Below, piece by piece: positions 11,672-23,308 of a DNA stretch of 64,000 nucleotides. Position 1 is the first letter of the stretch, and every line of letters starts with the position of its first letter. Source of the stretch: Byssothecium circinans (taxonomy: Eukaryota > Ascomycota > Dothideomycetes > Pleosporales > Massarinaceae). Where the stretch lies: positions 1,286,051 through 1,350,050 of the forward strand of contig ML976981.1 in the NCBI GenBank assembly GCA_010015675.1, given 5' to 3'. A model generated the notes under the pieces. That model was not told the DNA's origin and did not search any database. It saw nothing but the letters and a program-made list of their open reading frames with translations. The translations under genes were made by a program, and so were the position numbers.

Positions 11672-14600
11672 ATGATGGCCACAAAGTAAGTTCCACACTG
11701 CCAGCTGAAGTTGAAGGCTCCAAAGCATGCCCTGCTCGTCGTCCTAACCAAGCCAGAAATGGGTGGCCGCCCATCGACCTGACGGGCGACTCAGACGACG
11801 ACAACGGCCCGTTGAGTCACCTCTTCGCACCCACACCTCCAGCGAGAAAGAAAACCCCGATACCTCTGCCTGAAAATGTTCGACATCTCTATCCTCCAGT
11901 AGGCTCCGCGCAAGCAAAGCAACAGACGCCTCTCCCACTTCCGAGCACTCTCGTTGCCGCAAGGCGCAATGCCCAAATGCCATCGAATTCCCATGCCGTC
12001 GCAACTGTCACGAAACCTTCGCCATACGGGAACCCATACGCATCGAATCCGTCTGCGCCAGCTCCCACCGCTACACCCATCTTCGCCCAACGCAGTGGAA
12101 GCACAAACAGCTACGTTCCGGTCTATAGTAGTACTCCAAAACAGAGCGCAAATGGATTTGGCACACCCCAAGCGGAGAAGAGAAGAAAGTTGGCTTTACA
12201 TTCGCATTCGAGCTCTGCAGTTTCGAATAGCACGCCCGGCATAACTGATGCAAATGCTGCGTTGCGGCGGAACGGAAGTAATAAGATGCCGTCAGTGCAG
12301 TCGATCAACACCGCGTTGCAGTCGAATAGGGCTACGCATTTTGCAGACCGCTCCGTTGCTTCTCAGTCCCGCGCCTTGACATTTGGAACGTCTGGTGACA
12401 ACGTGGTGCCAAATCCCCCCACATTTGCATCGCCTTCAACGAAGATGTCTACCAGCCCCCAACGACGCGAACTTGAGCAACAGGTTTCCCCTCAGCTGAG
12501 AGATAGACTGTCGATTTCTACACCACTTGCGATTGCGAGACGGCGTGTGCCATCTACTACTCAGGACGACGATCATGACAGTGTGATGTCAGATGCCGAG
12601 GTGCACCATCCACCCGCAGAACCTCAAGCGCCAATCACGCCCGAATACATCACTCCGCAGGCTTTTGTACCTCCAACTGGTCGTGTGACCTTTACTGGTC
12701 CCTTGCGAGACGAAGAAAGCGACTTTCTCCTCTTCCTTAAGGAAGTGAAGAAGTTGCCCTGGAAAGAGATTACTAAAGAGTTTAATGAGTACTACGCAGG
12801 ACGAGCGTATACGAAGCTACAAAGTTATTACTCGATGAAGCTTAATAAGCGCGACAGAGCAAAGGATCCACCTAGACTAAGGCTGCCCGCTCGCTACTCT
12901 GGAGAGGCAGTCATAAATTGGACTGTCGTGCATGCGGAGAACCCAGGACCGGTGCATTCAGGGACGACAGGTCGGGAAGCGGCGATTTTGCAAGCCCAGC
13001 TTAGTCGTACGCAGCGTCCAGATCCTGTCTGGCAGAAGCCTGTTGTGATTCCAGAGCCAATAGACTACTCATCTGGCGCTGAACAAGTATCCCATCGCGA
13101 ACGTCCTCGGCGTGCAGTGCCCAGAAAGGACTACACATGGCCACGACGACATAGGCAATCGCTACTTGGCGAAGTTAATGATGAGCTCGAAATTGTTGAG
13201 TCGGCAGATATGAGCATGCAGATGTATTCGGAAGAGCCTCCAGAGTTGCTGAACCCTGCTCCGGAGAAGGCTATTGCAGTGGATAACACCCCTATATCCA
13301 TGGAAGAGTATGCCAAGGAGGATGCTCTGCTTGCGTTGTCTTTGCAGAAGCAGACACAAGATCAGAAACTACCATATCTATCCTCCCCGCAACGTCTTGC
13401 TACGCAGGACCTTCCTCTAGACCAAGAATGGGACCAGCTTTGCAGCCGCGACTGGCAAGGATCATTGATACATGTGGACTTTGATCTTGAAGAATTTGGC
13501 ACAGTTGAAAAGGTCGTTTGCAAAGTTCTCAACATACCCGAAGCTCGAAAACGTAGAGGCCGTCGGCATAGGCTACAGAGCTTGTTAGATAAGCTTGCAG
13601 AACCGAAGCTACTCCGCATAGCGAATGAACTCCGACGATACCTCCAATGTCGGGACGGGAAGAGCATTGCAGCATTCCTAGAGGATGCTCGCGTGGGCCA
13701 AGTTCAGTTTATTCGACCTAGAATCGAGCGACTCGCAGCAGCGCGCCCCAACAAGGACCAAAAAAGTGATCAAAAACTGTCCACGACCTCCATGCTACGC
13801 CAGCGAGAACTCGGTCGCCAGTCAAGACGTGGATGGAGTGCAGCATCTCGTCCCCTATCCTATCAGATGAAGAACAAGGTTTACGACACTCTAGGCCCAG
13901 CTTTCACTTATACGGGAGCTTCGAGCGATGTCCATGCCGTTGCATGGTCGCCAGACAGCCAGTCGTTCGCGGGCGGCGCCATCTGTGTGGATGATCCTCA
14001 CTCAATGCAATACAACAGGCCGAACAATCTTCTCTATGGCGATGTCACATGCGAAGTCATCCACGAACTAGGGCGACACAGAGTGGAGCGTCCAAGACCA
14101 GGATCTGGTCCAAACTCTACGCATGCCATGCATGCGTCACAGGATCCAAAACTCTATAAATCCGTGTCTTCGGTCGCATTCTCCCCGAATGGAAGATACA
14201 TGTTCTCCGGAGGTTATGATCACACCGTCTGCGTATGGGAGACCAGACTAGACGGCTCGCAGCCCGAGTGGCGGAGGGCGTGGAGGCATAAGGCGCCAGT
14301 GGACATGATTGCAGTCAACAGCTTGGGATTGCTAGCCACTGCATCCAAGAAGCCAAGTACTAACGCAGTAAAAACTATTAAAATGATTGACGACGACCCA
14401 GAGCACATTGCCAAGGAGAGCTTCAGCTCGCAGAAAGCCACAACGCGACCCGACTTCAACATCCTACCAACTGCTCTTCAATTTTCACCTCGGTTTGAGA
14501 ATCTATTGCTCGCTGGCTTCGGTGCCAATGTGCGCACAGATGGGAGAGATCTGAGTGGCGACATCTGTCTCTGGGATGTCAATAACCCTCAAGCTCCATT

Positions 14601-16069
14601 GAATATTCATGGCAGTGCCTTTAACGTGTTCGATCTCTCCTTCCACAATCGCAACAATTGGTTTGCAGTTGGCTGCGTCGCTGGACAGAACGTCAATCGC
14701 GGCACGAGGTCTGTTCTTCGCCTCTATGACGGTTCAAGCATGGACAACAGGTACAGTTCGGCAATGGAACTCGAGTGCAAGGCGCTCGATATGAATGACG
14801 TCGTCTGGTGGTGAGTAATCTGGCCTTTCCTAGCTGTCTCATGCTAACGAATGTAGTCCTGGTGATGACTTCCTGATCGCTGCCGGCTGCACGTCCGGGC
14901 GAGCGTACATTTGGGATGTACGATGGCCTGATCACTTCCTGCGCGAAGTTGCGCATTCAAAGTCGTTGATGCCGCTTGACGACTACCTCGACCGCGAAAT
15001 CACAGACACTGGCATACGCTTCCTCTCCTGGGGCGCCAATGCGACTAGGCTCTACACTGGGTCATCTGACGGGGTCGTTAAAGTCTGGGACGTCACCAAA
15101 GATGAGACGGAAACATTTGTAAAAGATCTTATCACTACTAACTCTGGTATCATGTCCGGCGCGTTTTCTCCAGACAAGAGCAGACTTATCCTGGGCGAAG
15201 TGAATGGCTCCATCAACGTCCTCGAAGTTGGTCGTGAAGACTGCTCGAGCAGAGATGCTGAGAGATTAAGATTCGTTCCCTATATCGACGAGGACGACGA
15301 TGATGGATTTCAGGATAACCAGCTCGGTCCACCGCCACACCAATCCGAATCTGGAGTCGCCGCCGCTGCCGCCCTTCTTAGAACGAGCCAGATGGTGCAC
15401 GTACCAATGGGCAGTCTGCCTATCCGCCAAACAGTCCAAGGACCCAACTACCTTGGCCCCTTCGACAGCAGCATCGACGCCCCCTTCCTCCGCGAACAAT
15501 CACTTAACTTCCAGCTCAAATTCTCATCCACCGGCCCTCAATGCAGTCTCCCTAGTTGCAAAGACGTCGTCAAGGTCACGGATGAAGAGACTGGTGACTC
15601 TGGGAGGAGTGCAGATCGTATCCCTGACGAACTGCGTAGACAGTGGGAAGCTGGCTCGCATTCTAAACTTATCCCTGGAAAAGCTCATTGCACGGCATGT
15701 GGACGAGCCGCTCGCCCCCCTTCCTCATCCACTAACGACCCCACCGTCCTCTGCGAACGCTGCTCCTTTGCTTGTATCCGCTGCGGCGCCCTTAACAAAG
15801 TTCTTCCCGCTGCCACCAACCTTACCTGCACGTCGTGCGAGTGTGAGTGGGAGATTGGCGCTCTAGGATACGAGTGTATTCATGACCCAGGGAAGGCAGT
15901 TCAGCTAGATGTCCCGAAACTGAATAGGTACGCGAGGGAGTTGATGGAGCAGAGGATTGCGGCGAGGGAGCAGTTGGGCGATAATGCGTCGTTTGGGGAC
16001 GAGGTGAATGCGCTGACGGATTATTACCTTGGGCTGGCTGTTGAGCGGGCGGAGGAGCCGTTGCTGTGA
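11672..16069 (+). CDS. Large WD40 protein with SANT-like domain and zinc ribbon
   Basis: Three exons, 11672-11685, 11757-14810, 14857-16069, total 1426 residues. The first exon is only 14 nt (Met-Met-Ala-Thr-Lys) and is chosen because it gives a real ATG, a GTAAGT donor and a CCAG acceptor in frame. The N-terminus has a SUMO-interaction-like core PPIDLTGDSDDDN, then about 300 disordered residues. A SANT/Myb-like helix block follows (DEESDFLLFLKEVKKLPWKE, then YYAGRAYTKLQSYYSMKLN). The second half has several WD40 repeats (SVAFSPNGRYMFSGGYDHTV, RLYTGSSDGVVKVWDVT) forming a propeller. Near the C-terminus CTACG, CERC, CIRCG and CTSCE make a zinc-ribbon. A nuclear chromatin or ubiquitin-ligase adaptor role would fit this combination, but that is inference and I recognise no named orthologue. 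Confidence 0.85.
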
Positions 16070-17311
16070 TGGGGTGGTGGGTGTGGGGAGGTGAGGGGTG
16101 GTTTGCGTGGTGGGAGCGGTGGGAGAGGGACGGGCTAGTTCACGGGCTATCTCTACGGGCTGGTCAGGGTGACGGATTGATGAACGGACGGATTGATTGG
16201 TTAGCTATTTTACCTTTCACTTCACCTTTGGTATATGCATTTTCGTGGAGTTGAGCACAGCATTGAGCGTTTTGGATAGCGTTGGTATTGGGTAGGGGGC
16301 CAGGGGCGCGTCCGTGGGGGGGTTGGGGGAGCAGTTTAGTATGCTGTGTGCTTTTTCACTCTTGGTTTTTCGGCTCAATTACCAAACACTGATTTTATAT
16401 GCCGTTAATATTGAGATTTAAATTTCGTGTATGATGATGAAAGTGTGTTCTGATGGAAAACAAGGGAGACGTTGGAGAAGAGAAAGAAAGGCGATCAACA
16501 CGAATATCAAATATCCACCGTCGGACCAATGCCAGTAGATTTTAGAGGTTTGCGATTTGCGGTTTATGCAGGGAGTCAGTGTTGATGTCAGGGAAGGAGA
16601 GGGGAGGGATACGAAGGGAAGAAAGCGCTTGATTTCCTTCTAGCTATTCTACATGTCCACATGTCTTGCGTTTAATAGGTTATGCATTGAGTGTATCGAG
16701 TGTATCTCTGCAAACCCCTTCTCCCTTACCGTTTCAAGTGGTCTTGGTATCACACTTCCTCGATCAACAAGCTACAAGTTATAAGCTACGGCGGGACGGG
16801 AGGGGAGGGGAGGGTATGAGTATATCGCATATGATGCAAACACCCTTACACGCAGATTTACACGCAGACTAGAACTAAGAGCATGCTTGAAGAATAAGGA
16901 TAGGAAAAGCACGGCTCTAGTAAATGATATATAGATAGCATCACATTCGATTCTACAGCAGTAGTGGCGATTTCTATAGAGAACAATGCATACGCCTATA
17001 TACAGTACAGTACATACGTTAATAACAACGACAAGCACACCCCTACCTATCCAACAGATCATATGCAATCCACCTTCACCGCTACACAGGCACTTATCTG
17101 GGCTAGGCCTCTGCAACACTATCTCTATCTATCTCCACGCCTTATGATATGAGCCCCTTGGAATCGTGTTAGAGACACTAATACCAACACCAACACCAAC
17201 GCTCCACCCCTGGCACTGAGACCTCCTCACATCTCATATCTCCTAACTTGTATGTCCTCCAACCCACGCACTCTACGACTCTCTACCTCGTCGTCACTCG
17301 TCATCGCATGC
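16070..17311. other. Convergent intergenic region, no gene seen
   Basis: About 1.24 kb between two convergent stop codons. It contains G-rich stretches just after the WD40 stop and AT-rich 3'-UTR-like sequence. No RNA gene or protein-like frame recognised. Confidence 0.5.
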
Positions 17312-19384
17312 TTATCGCCGTCGACGCTTCGGCATCGCAAGCCGCCTCGCCATACCCCCACTCGCCGCATTCGACGGTTCGGAAGGCGGCGCTGGGTTTG
17401 GGGCGAAATGGTTCGTATCGATGGCGGTGTTGGCGGCGTTGTCCGTGGGCCCTAGACCGAAGGATGAACCGAAGGGGTCTGGGGGATTGTTCATGTTCAT
17501 GTTCATGTTCATGTTGGTGTTGTTATTCGTAGCCCCTGGACCAAACGGTGTGCCTAAGGGGCCTGGGATAGCGTTCATACCGGTGTTGTTGTTTGTGGGG
17601 ATTTCCGGGTTGGTGTTGAAGGCGAAGTTTGGCTGGGAAGGCGTGGGAGGTGCGTTGGGATTGAAGACGGTGAAGGTTGGCTGGGGATTTGGGAATGGGG
17701 ACTGCGGGGCGCCTGGGAACGAGGACTGCAGAGGGGGTGGGAAGGAGGGCTGTGGGGGATTTGGAAATGAATGCTGCGGCTGCGGAGGGCCTGGGGCGCG
17801 GTTGAAGGAAGAAGACGTGAATGGGGAGTGTTGAGGGTCTGGAAAGAGGGGCGCTGGGTTGGGCGTAGATGGCTGGAATGATGTGTTGTCGAAAGATGAA
17901 TTGAACGGGGTCGGTGTACTGGGTTGGTGTGATGGAGTGTTGGACGTTGGTCCAAATGCACCTGCTGCAGGAGTATGCTGGCGGTTCCAAGTTCCAAAAG
18001 ATCCTGCGGAAGGGGATACGGCAGGTGCCGGGGTAAGAGGAATACGATTCTGACCCTGAGTCTGAGGTTGCTGTTGTTTGCTCGGTCCGCCGAAACCCCA
18101 GCCTACACTTCCGGTCCCTGGAACAACAGCGGCAGTAGAGTGAGCCTGAGCTCGAGGCTGTTGTTGCTGCTGCTGCTTCTTGGCCTGTCCACCGAAACCC
18201 CAGCCTGCACTTCCGGCCCCTGTACTGGCAACGGCAGTAGTCTGGTTGGCAGCCGTCGCTCTAAGGCCTTGATTGCTCTGCCAAACATCGACTTTCGGGG
18301 GTGGCTGACCGAAAGCTGGAGCTAGAGGATCGGGCTTCAAAGGTTCGAGCGGGTTTGAAAATCCAGTGGAGACGAGTTCCGGAGCATATTGAGCAGCTGT
18401 GGTCGATTTCTGGCCAGAATCCTGCACGCTCGGCTGCCCATCCGGTGCCGATAAAGCCAGTTGCTCAGTCTCTCTCTCCTCTCTTACCGCCACAACATTC
18501 TCAACCACGGCTACCTCTTTCTTCCCAGGAATCTCCATCCCCCTCTCCAGCCCAAAAGCCCTCTTCCTCTCCTCCAACATGCCCCCAAAACGCCGCGGCT
18601 CCCTCTCCATCTCAATCGCCATCTTGATCCCCTCCTCCAACTTCCCAACCGCATCAAGATTAACAATCTGCCACGCCATCATTCCCACATACTCCTCCCT
18701 ATGCGGTGCCTCCCACTCCCCACCTCCACCTCCACCTCCAGCCCCCTGCCCAAAGGTCTCCCAAATCCACAGCACATCCCCAAACCTCAACACAACCTCC
18801 CCACACAACCCCCAAAGCCTCTCCAGTACCTCCCCCGCCCACCTCTCTAAGCCAAACAGCTCAAGGATACAATGATACCGAATCACAGTGGGAATATCGA
18901 TGCGCTCGCCGAGATTTACCTCCGGCTTCGCAATGCCGGTTATCGCCGCCGTGGAGAAGGTGTGGATAATGTGCGCGAGGAGGTCTTCGTCTAGACAGGG
19001 AGAGCTGGGGATGACGAGTTGGCGGTTGTAGAGGAGGTGCTGGGCACCCGGGACGAGCTTGAGGAAGGAGGCGGCGGGGATATTGTCGCTTATTATGAGG
19101 CCGGTGGGGTAGGAGGGGTGCTCGATGATGGCTTGGAGGGTGTCTTGGGTGGTGGGGATGTTGTTGTTCCATGATGAGAGTGCGGTTGGGGTTTGGCGGA
19201 AGTTGAAGATGGAGGTAGAGGATGAGGTTTCTACGGATGTTGTTGCATGCTCGCGATATGGAGACGAGCCTGTCGCGCTGGTATTGTCCATTGGAGGTGG
19301 CGCTGTTGATTCGGTCGTGGTGTCAGCCGTGACTTCAGCGTTTTTGTCCATCATCTGCTCCAGGTTCTCTTCCTGCGCTGACAT
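17312..19384 (-). CDS. Low-complexity protein with folded N-terminal domain, unknown
   Basis: A single uninterrupted frame of 690 residues from the ATG at 19384. Residues about 85-250 look folded (TGLIISDNIPAASFLKLVP, then IDIPTVIRYHCILELFG), with a Gly run inserted near 220. The rest is disordered and Pro/Gln/Asn/Ser/Phe rich, with two copies of a WGFGG block each followed by a Gln run, many P-F and F-G pairs, a Met-Asn repeat, and a basic terminus MARRLAMPKRRRR that looks like a nuclear localisation signal. No family is recognised. The gene is head-to-head with 19804-21105, whose folded region shows the same order of motifs (see findings). A phase-separating or scaffold role is possible but is only a guess. 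Confidence 0.7.
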   Translation of the reverse strand: MSAQEENLEQMMDKNAEVTADTTTESTAPPPMDNTSATGSSPYREHATTSVETSSSTSIFNFRQTPTALSSWNNNIPTTQDTLQAIIEHPSYPTGLIISDNIPAASFLKLVPGAQHLLYNRQLVIPSSPCLDEDLLAHIIHTFSTAAITGIAKPEVNLGERIDIPTVIRYHCILELFGLERWAGEVLERLWGLCGEVVLRFGDVLWIWETFGQGAGGGGGGGEWEAPHREEYVGMMAWQIVNLDAVGKLEEGIKMAIEMEREPRRFGGMLEERKRAFGLERGMEIPGKKEVAVVENVVAVREERETEQLALSAPDGQPSVQDSGQKSTTAAQYAPELVSTGFSNPLEPLKPDPLAPAFGQPPPKVDVWQSNQGLRATAANQTTAVASTGAGSAGWGFGGQAKKQQQQQQPRAQAHSTAAVVPGTGSVGWGFGGPSKQQQPQTQGQNRIPLTPAPAVSPSAGSFGTWNRQHTPAAGAFGPTSNTPSHQPSTPTPFNSSFDNTSFQPSTPNPAPLFPDPQHSPFTSSSFNRAPGPPQPQHSFPNPPQPSFPPPLQSSFPGAPQSPFPNPQPTFTVFNPNAPPTPSQPNFAFNTNPEIPTNNNTGMNAIPGPLGTPFGPGATNNNTNMNMNMNMNNPPDPFGSSFGLGPTDNAANTAIDTNHFAPNPAPPSEPSNAASGGMARRLAMPKRRRR
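17492..17518. repeat. ATGAAC hexanucleotide microsatellite (coding)
   Basis: On the plus strand GTTCAT units repeat about four times; on the coding minus strand they encode the Met-Asn run near the C-terminus. Hexamer repeats keep the frame. Confidence 0.75.
18065..18235 (-). repeat. Duplicated WGFGG-polyQ block in 690-aa protein
   Basis: Two imperfect copies of a block encoding G-S-(A/V)-G-W-G-F-G-G followed by a Gln-rich run lie about 120 bp apart (around 18060-18115 and 18165-18220), including a CAG/CAA tract. Confidence 0.7.
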
Positions 19385-19803
19385 TTCTCGGACGGTGATG
19401 ATCGCCGGGTTTTTCCCTCCAGGTGGAAGGGTAGGGTAGTGTTGTTTAGAGTGGTGGGGAAATAATGAAGGACGCGATGTGAGAGGGATTAAAGTATGGG
19501 AGAGAAGAGCGAGGTATAGTGATTAAAAAGCGCGAAGCCCTGCGCTCGCTACAGTGACGTAGCGTGCTCAATCTAACGGCAAACATACGCTTGACAAAGC
19601 CCATGAGCGCGAACGCACGTGAGCTTGTGAGCACCTAGGTATCTCTGGCACACCGAGCACCAAACAGTGGCGACGACACAGCTACAACTGCGCGTTAGTA
19701 ATTGACCTTCACCATCGTCAGCCTCACCTCACTCACCCCACATGCGACTCCCAACATCCAGAACTCCTCCCTTCCCACGACAGCTCCATCTCCCTCGTAC
19801 ACA
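19385..19803. promoter_or_regulatory. Shared divergent promoter of the hypothetical pair
   Basis: About 420 bp between the head-to-head starts at 19384 (-) and 19804 (+). No specific site assigned. Confidence 0.4.
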
Positions 19804-21105
19804 ATGTCCTACATGCTCCAATTCCCACCCATCGACCCGTTGCCCCCATCTAGTCACAAACCACCGTACGTGAAATTCGGCATCAACGGCATCGAAATAT
19901 CCCACGACCTCCCCCGCGAAATCCCCTTGGCCCTAGTCCTCCACTACATACCCAAAGTCCAACAATGGCTCCTCCCCGCACCCACACACCTCCCACTGCG
20001 CGCACAAAAGGCCGCCCTCACAAAACCCTACATCGGCATCAACATCCTCGCTGACATACGCGCCGAAGCTCTATCTGAAGTCCTCGTCCGCATGCTCCAA
20101 CACGCCGGCCACACGCACAAGCTCACCCGGCAGAACTTCTACATCCACCCGACCATCCGCTTCAGCATCGCGATCCACAACGCCTGGCTCGCGCTCGGAC
20201 TCCCATCCACAGGTCTCGCGAACTTACACACACACATGCAATCGCAACTGATCCATGGACCTCCGATCCAAGAAACCGAGATCAAAGTCCTCTGGTCCCT
20301 ATTCCCCGCGACGTCCCCCGTGCTGCATGAAATGGGCATGAATTTCATCCGTTCGCATCTCGACAAGGCGTACACGCAGCCGCAGTTCTCCGAGATCCGC
20401 CGCTGGTACCTGAGGGACAAGGACAAGTATGTGTTCTTCAGGGCACTGGAGAGCCAGTTTCCGCGGTTCGAGAGCGTGCAGAAGGAATTGATTGACGAGG
20501 TTATTGCGAAGAGGAAGGCGGACGAGGAGCAGAAGAAGATATTGGAGGAGAAGAAGAGGGCGGTGAGTGAGAAGAAGGCGGTGAAGAGGAGGATGAAGGA
20601 GAGGAGAGATGAGAGGAGGGGGAGTTCGAGCAGTATCCGGACGGTGATATATGATCCTCAGGGAGAGATGGGAAGTGGTTCCGAGACGGAGAAGGAGACG
20701 AAGAAGGTGGATGGATTGAAGAAGCCATTGTCGCAGCCGGTTTCTCACCTGTCACTGGCGGAGGTACTGGGGGAGTTGGCTATTGAGCGGCGGTACGACG
20801 AAGAATTGGAGGAAGAGGCCAGCGCAGCGAGAAGAAAGCTGCCAGCGACCCCAAGCGAGAACGATAGGGTACTGGAAGCGCCACAACGTTATGATGCGGC
20901 GGTTGTGAGACAGGAGTCCTCAAGTGACGCGAAAGAGAATCGGAGAGTTAGCACTGAGGAAGAAGCAGGGAAGCATGACAACGTGCAGGAACGGGCGCTG
21001 ATTGGGAAGGAAGTATCTAATATCAGCGAAAGCGACGCTGACAGTCAGGATGAGGATGACGAAGTGCTGGAGTTCCTTCAACCGGCTGTCTACAAAGGGA
21101 CTTGA
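19804..21105 (+). CDS. Hypothetical protein with charged coiled-coil tail
   Basis: Intronless, 433 residues from ATG 19804; the frame stays open about 100 bp upstream, but without an ATG. Residues about 15-215 are compact and hydrophobic-patterned (VKFGINGIEISHDLPREIPL, then FYIHPTIRFSIAIHNAWLA). From about 220 a long Lys/Glu-rich helix is expected (DEVIAKRKADEEQKKILEEK), followed by an acidic Ser/Glu-rich tail. No named family is recognised. It is divergent from the 690-residue gene and shares a loosely similar motif order with that protein's N-terminal region, suggesting an old duplication. Localisation and function are unknown. Confidence 0.7.
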   Translation: MSYMLQFPPIDPLPPSSHKPPYVKFGINGIEISHDLPREIPLALVLHYIPKVQQWLLPAPTHLPLRAQKAALTKPYIGINILADIRAEALSEVLVRMLQHAGHTHKLTRQNFYIHPTIRFSIAIHNAWLALGLPSTGLANLHTHMQSQLIHGPPIQETEIKVLWSLFPATSPVLHEMGMNFIRSHLDKAYTQPQFSEIRRWYLRDKDKYVFFRALESQFPRFESVQKELIDEVIAKRKADEEQKKILEEKKRAVSEKKAVKRRMKERRDERRGSSSSIRTVIYDPQGEMGSGSETEKETKKVDGLKKPLSQPVSHLSLAEVLGELAIERRYDEELEEEASAARRKLPATPSENDRVLEAPQRYDAAVVRQESSSDAKENRRVSTEEEAGKHDNVQERALIGKEVSNISESDADSQDEDDEVLEFLQPAVYKGT

Positions 21106-21664
21106 TGGCTTTTGAAGCTGCCTAATCTGGGGTTGATGGCTGCGTTCAATGGCTGGGCTCATCTGACCTGAACTGTGCTGCACTGACGAGCGTACGTACC
21201 GGCGGTGACCTCACACGATGTATAGATCTACGATAAAGTTAGCAAATGCAGGACGGAACATGAAATCGGATATCGAAACTTCAGTCTCGTTGCGAGCATG
21301 ATGGACTAAAAGAGATAATAATGATAAGGCCAGGACAGGACCAAAATAACATTTTACAAGTGAAGGACTAGAATTCTAGTACAAGCCGCCATCTATATGC
21401 TTCAATAGTGCCGAACAACATGTTGCAGGCACAAGGTATCAACCAAAGCTAAACATAACTTTTTACAACACGAACGAAACCCGTCTATCAATAGCCGATA
21501 TGCGACAAGTATACAACAGATGATGTAGTAGGCAAAAGAGACGGAGAAAAAAACCATTAGATAAGGAGCTTGCGTACCCGCGGCCGACGTATGCAGGGTG
21601 AGACGCCAGAGGCGGCCGATGTCAACGATCCATGATGGCCTCGGTTAAGCGTGGAAGCTGTCAA
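21106..21664. other. Convergent intergenic region, no gene seen
   Basis: About 560 bp, AT-richer, between the stops of the plus-strand hypothetical gene and the minus-strand CDF gene. Nothing recognised. Confidence 0.5.
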
Positions 21665-23308
21665 TTATGCTTCTTCTGACTTCGATCTTGCGAGGAGTTC
21701 CTTGACACGTTGTTTGATGGTGCGTTTTTGGGTGACTTCGTAGAGCGGCTTATGCTCTTCCTTGATATCGTGTTCATTTTCGTAATCGACGTGCACGTAA
21801 GCTCTTTCGACATTGGCAAGGCCTGTGCGGGATTAGCTAGGGTTCGAGAAGACTTGGAAGGCTGGTGCGACTTGCCCTCGAGCTTTCGTTGCAACGATTG
21901 GCTCACGTCGTGTGTGACCTTGAGAGGCATTTCCTCGTCCATTACGATGTCGACCTCAACATAGTAGTTTTGTCCGGCATGGTATGCTCGGCACTGTGTC
22001 ACCAAGTTAGCCGCTGCCGAGATTACTAGCCTAAAGGATCAAACACGTACCGTATCAACCTTGCCGATTCGGGTGTCATGGGTGACGACAAGATAGATGA
22101 GCTTCGAGATAAACTCCTTGGGCGCGGACTTGCCGACCAGAAGCCAAATTTGCTCAAAGGCGTTGGCAGTCCACGAGCCCATGATCAAGACACCGATGAG
22201 AATGGCGCCAATCGGGTCAACATACCAGACGATGCGGCTTCCAATAATAGACATGGTAAGACCAAAGGCGTTGACGACGATGTCGTTCCGATGATCTATG
22301 AAGAAGACGTGCACAGAGGGATATCGGCGAAACGCGAAGCAGTAGATACATAGCGTACCCTTGAGGAAGACTGCACAAGGTTAGGACCGTCGTACGCATG
22401 AGGGATTCAGTCTTGGATTCACTTACTTGCAACGGCCACAAACGCAATAGGGATGATGTGAAGTTGGTCGGAGTCCCTCTCTCCACCTGCCAGGGCGCGG
22501 CCAGACTCGATCTGCGTGGTTGTAAGCCACTGCTTCATGTAACGACACACAGTGGGATTGATGCCTTACGATCAATTGTATCGCAACGGTGGTCATCAGG
22601 CAGCAAAACATGATAATTCCGATTGTTTCAATGCGGGTCCGTCCCACGGGATACTTGTAGACGCTTGGCCGTGCAGCCAATCGCGAAGTGATGAGCATAA
22701 CTAGGGACGACACCAAATCCATGAAGGCGTCGGCAGCGGTAGCAAAGAGCGACAGCGAGCCGGTGGAGATGGCAGCATACATCTGAATGACGAACAGGAA
22801 GAGGTTGACGGCAAAGGAGGCGTTGACAGCAAACTTGACCTTGGGGCCATTCTCTACTGTGTCGAGGGCGGCGAGCCGCTCCTCGTCACCACTCTGAAGG
22901 AACTGGTCAATGAGAGCATTTTGCCTAGTGTAGAACTTCTTCATGTGACGGCGGTTCGCAGCGGGATGGTCGGCCTTCATCTGCTTCTGCGAAACATTCT
23001 CCCGCCTGTGCCTCCCCAGGTCCAGGGGGTCACCGCCGTTAAGGGTGGTGACTTCGACAGCTTGGTCCTTGGCATTAGCGTTGGCGGTATTCAATGGTGA
23101 CAGCGAAGTAATGGTGTCAGTCGCCTGTTCATGGGCTGTGATGGTGGAGCGATGTGATAAGGCCGTGGGTGACGTGTTGCCAGGCTCGACTGGAGCGGAT
23201 GTTTGGTTGGCATCTTGGCCATTAGCAGATGAGGCTAAGAATATCTCTGTCAGAGGAAAGTAGACGTCCCAGCGGAGGTTGACACTTACGACGAGAGCCG
23301 GAAGCCAT
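21665..23308 (-). CDS. Cation diffusion facilitator (CDF), probable Mn-type
   Basis: Six exons: 23308-23290, 23234-22570, 22511-22427, 22370-22051, 21993-21876, 21822-21665, total 454 residues with every phase consistent. The fifth intron uses a GC-AG pair. A long cytosolic N-terminus with the basic motif RHMKKFYTRQNALIDQFLQ precedes six membrane segments. The metal site is visible as D-A-F-M-D in TM2 and H-R-N-D in TM5. A C-terminal cytosolic ferredoxin-like domain follows (YYVEVDIVMDEEMPLKVTHD, ending KSEEA). The N-terminal helix and D-x3-D motif resemble the manganese CDF branch (plant MTP8-11 type), though specificity is inferred. The family exports divalent metal from cytosol to vacuole, Golgi or outside in exchange for protons. 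Head-to-head with a ZIP importer gene. Confidence 0.9.
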
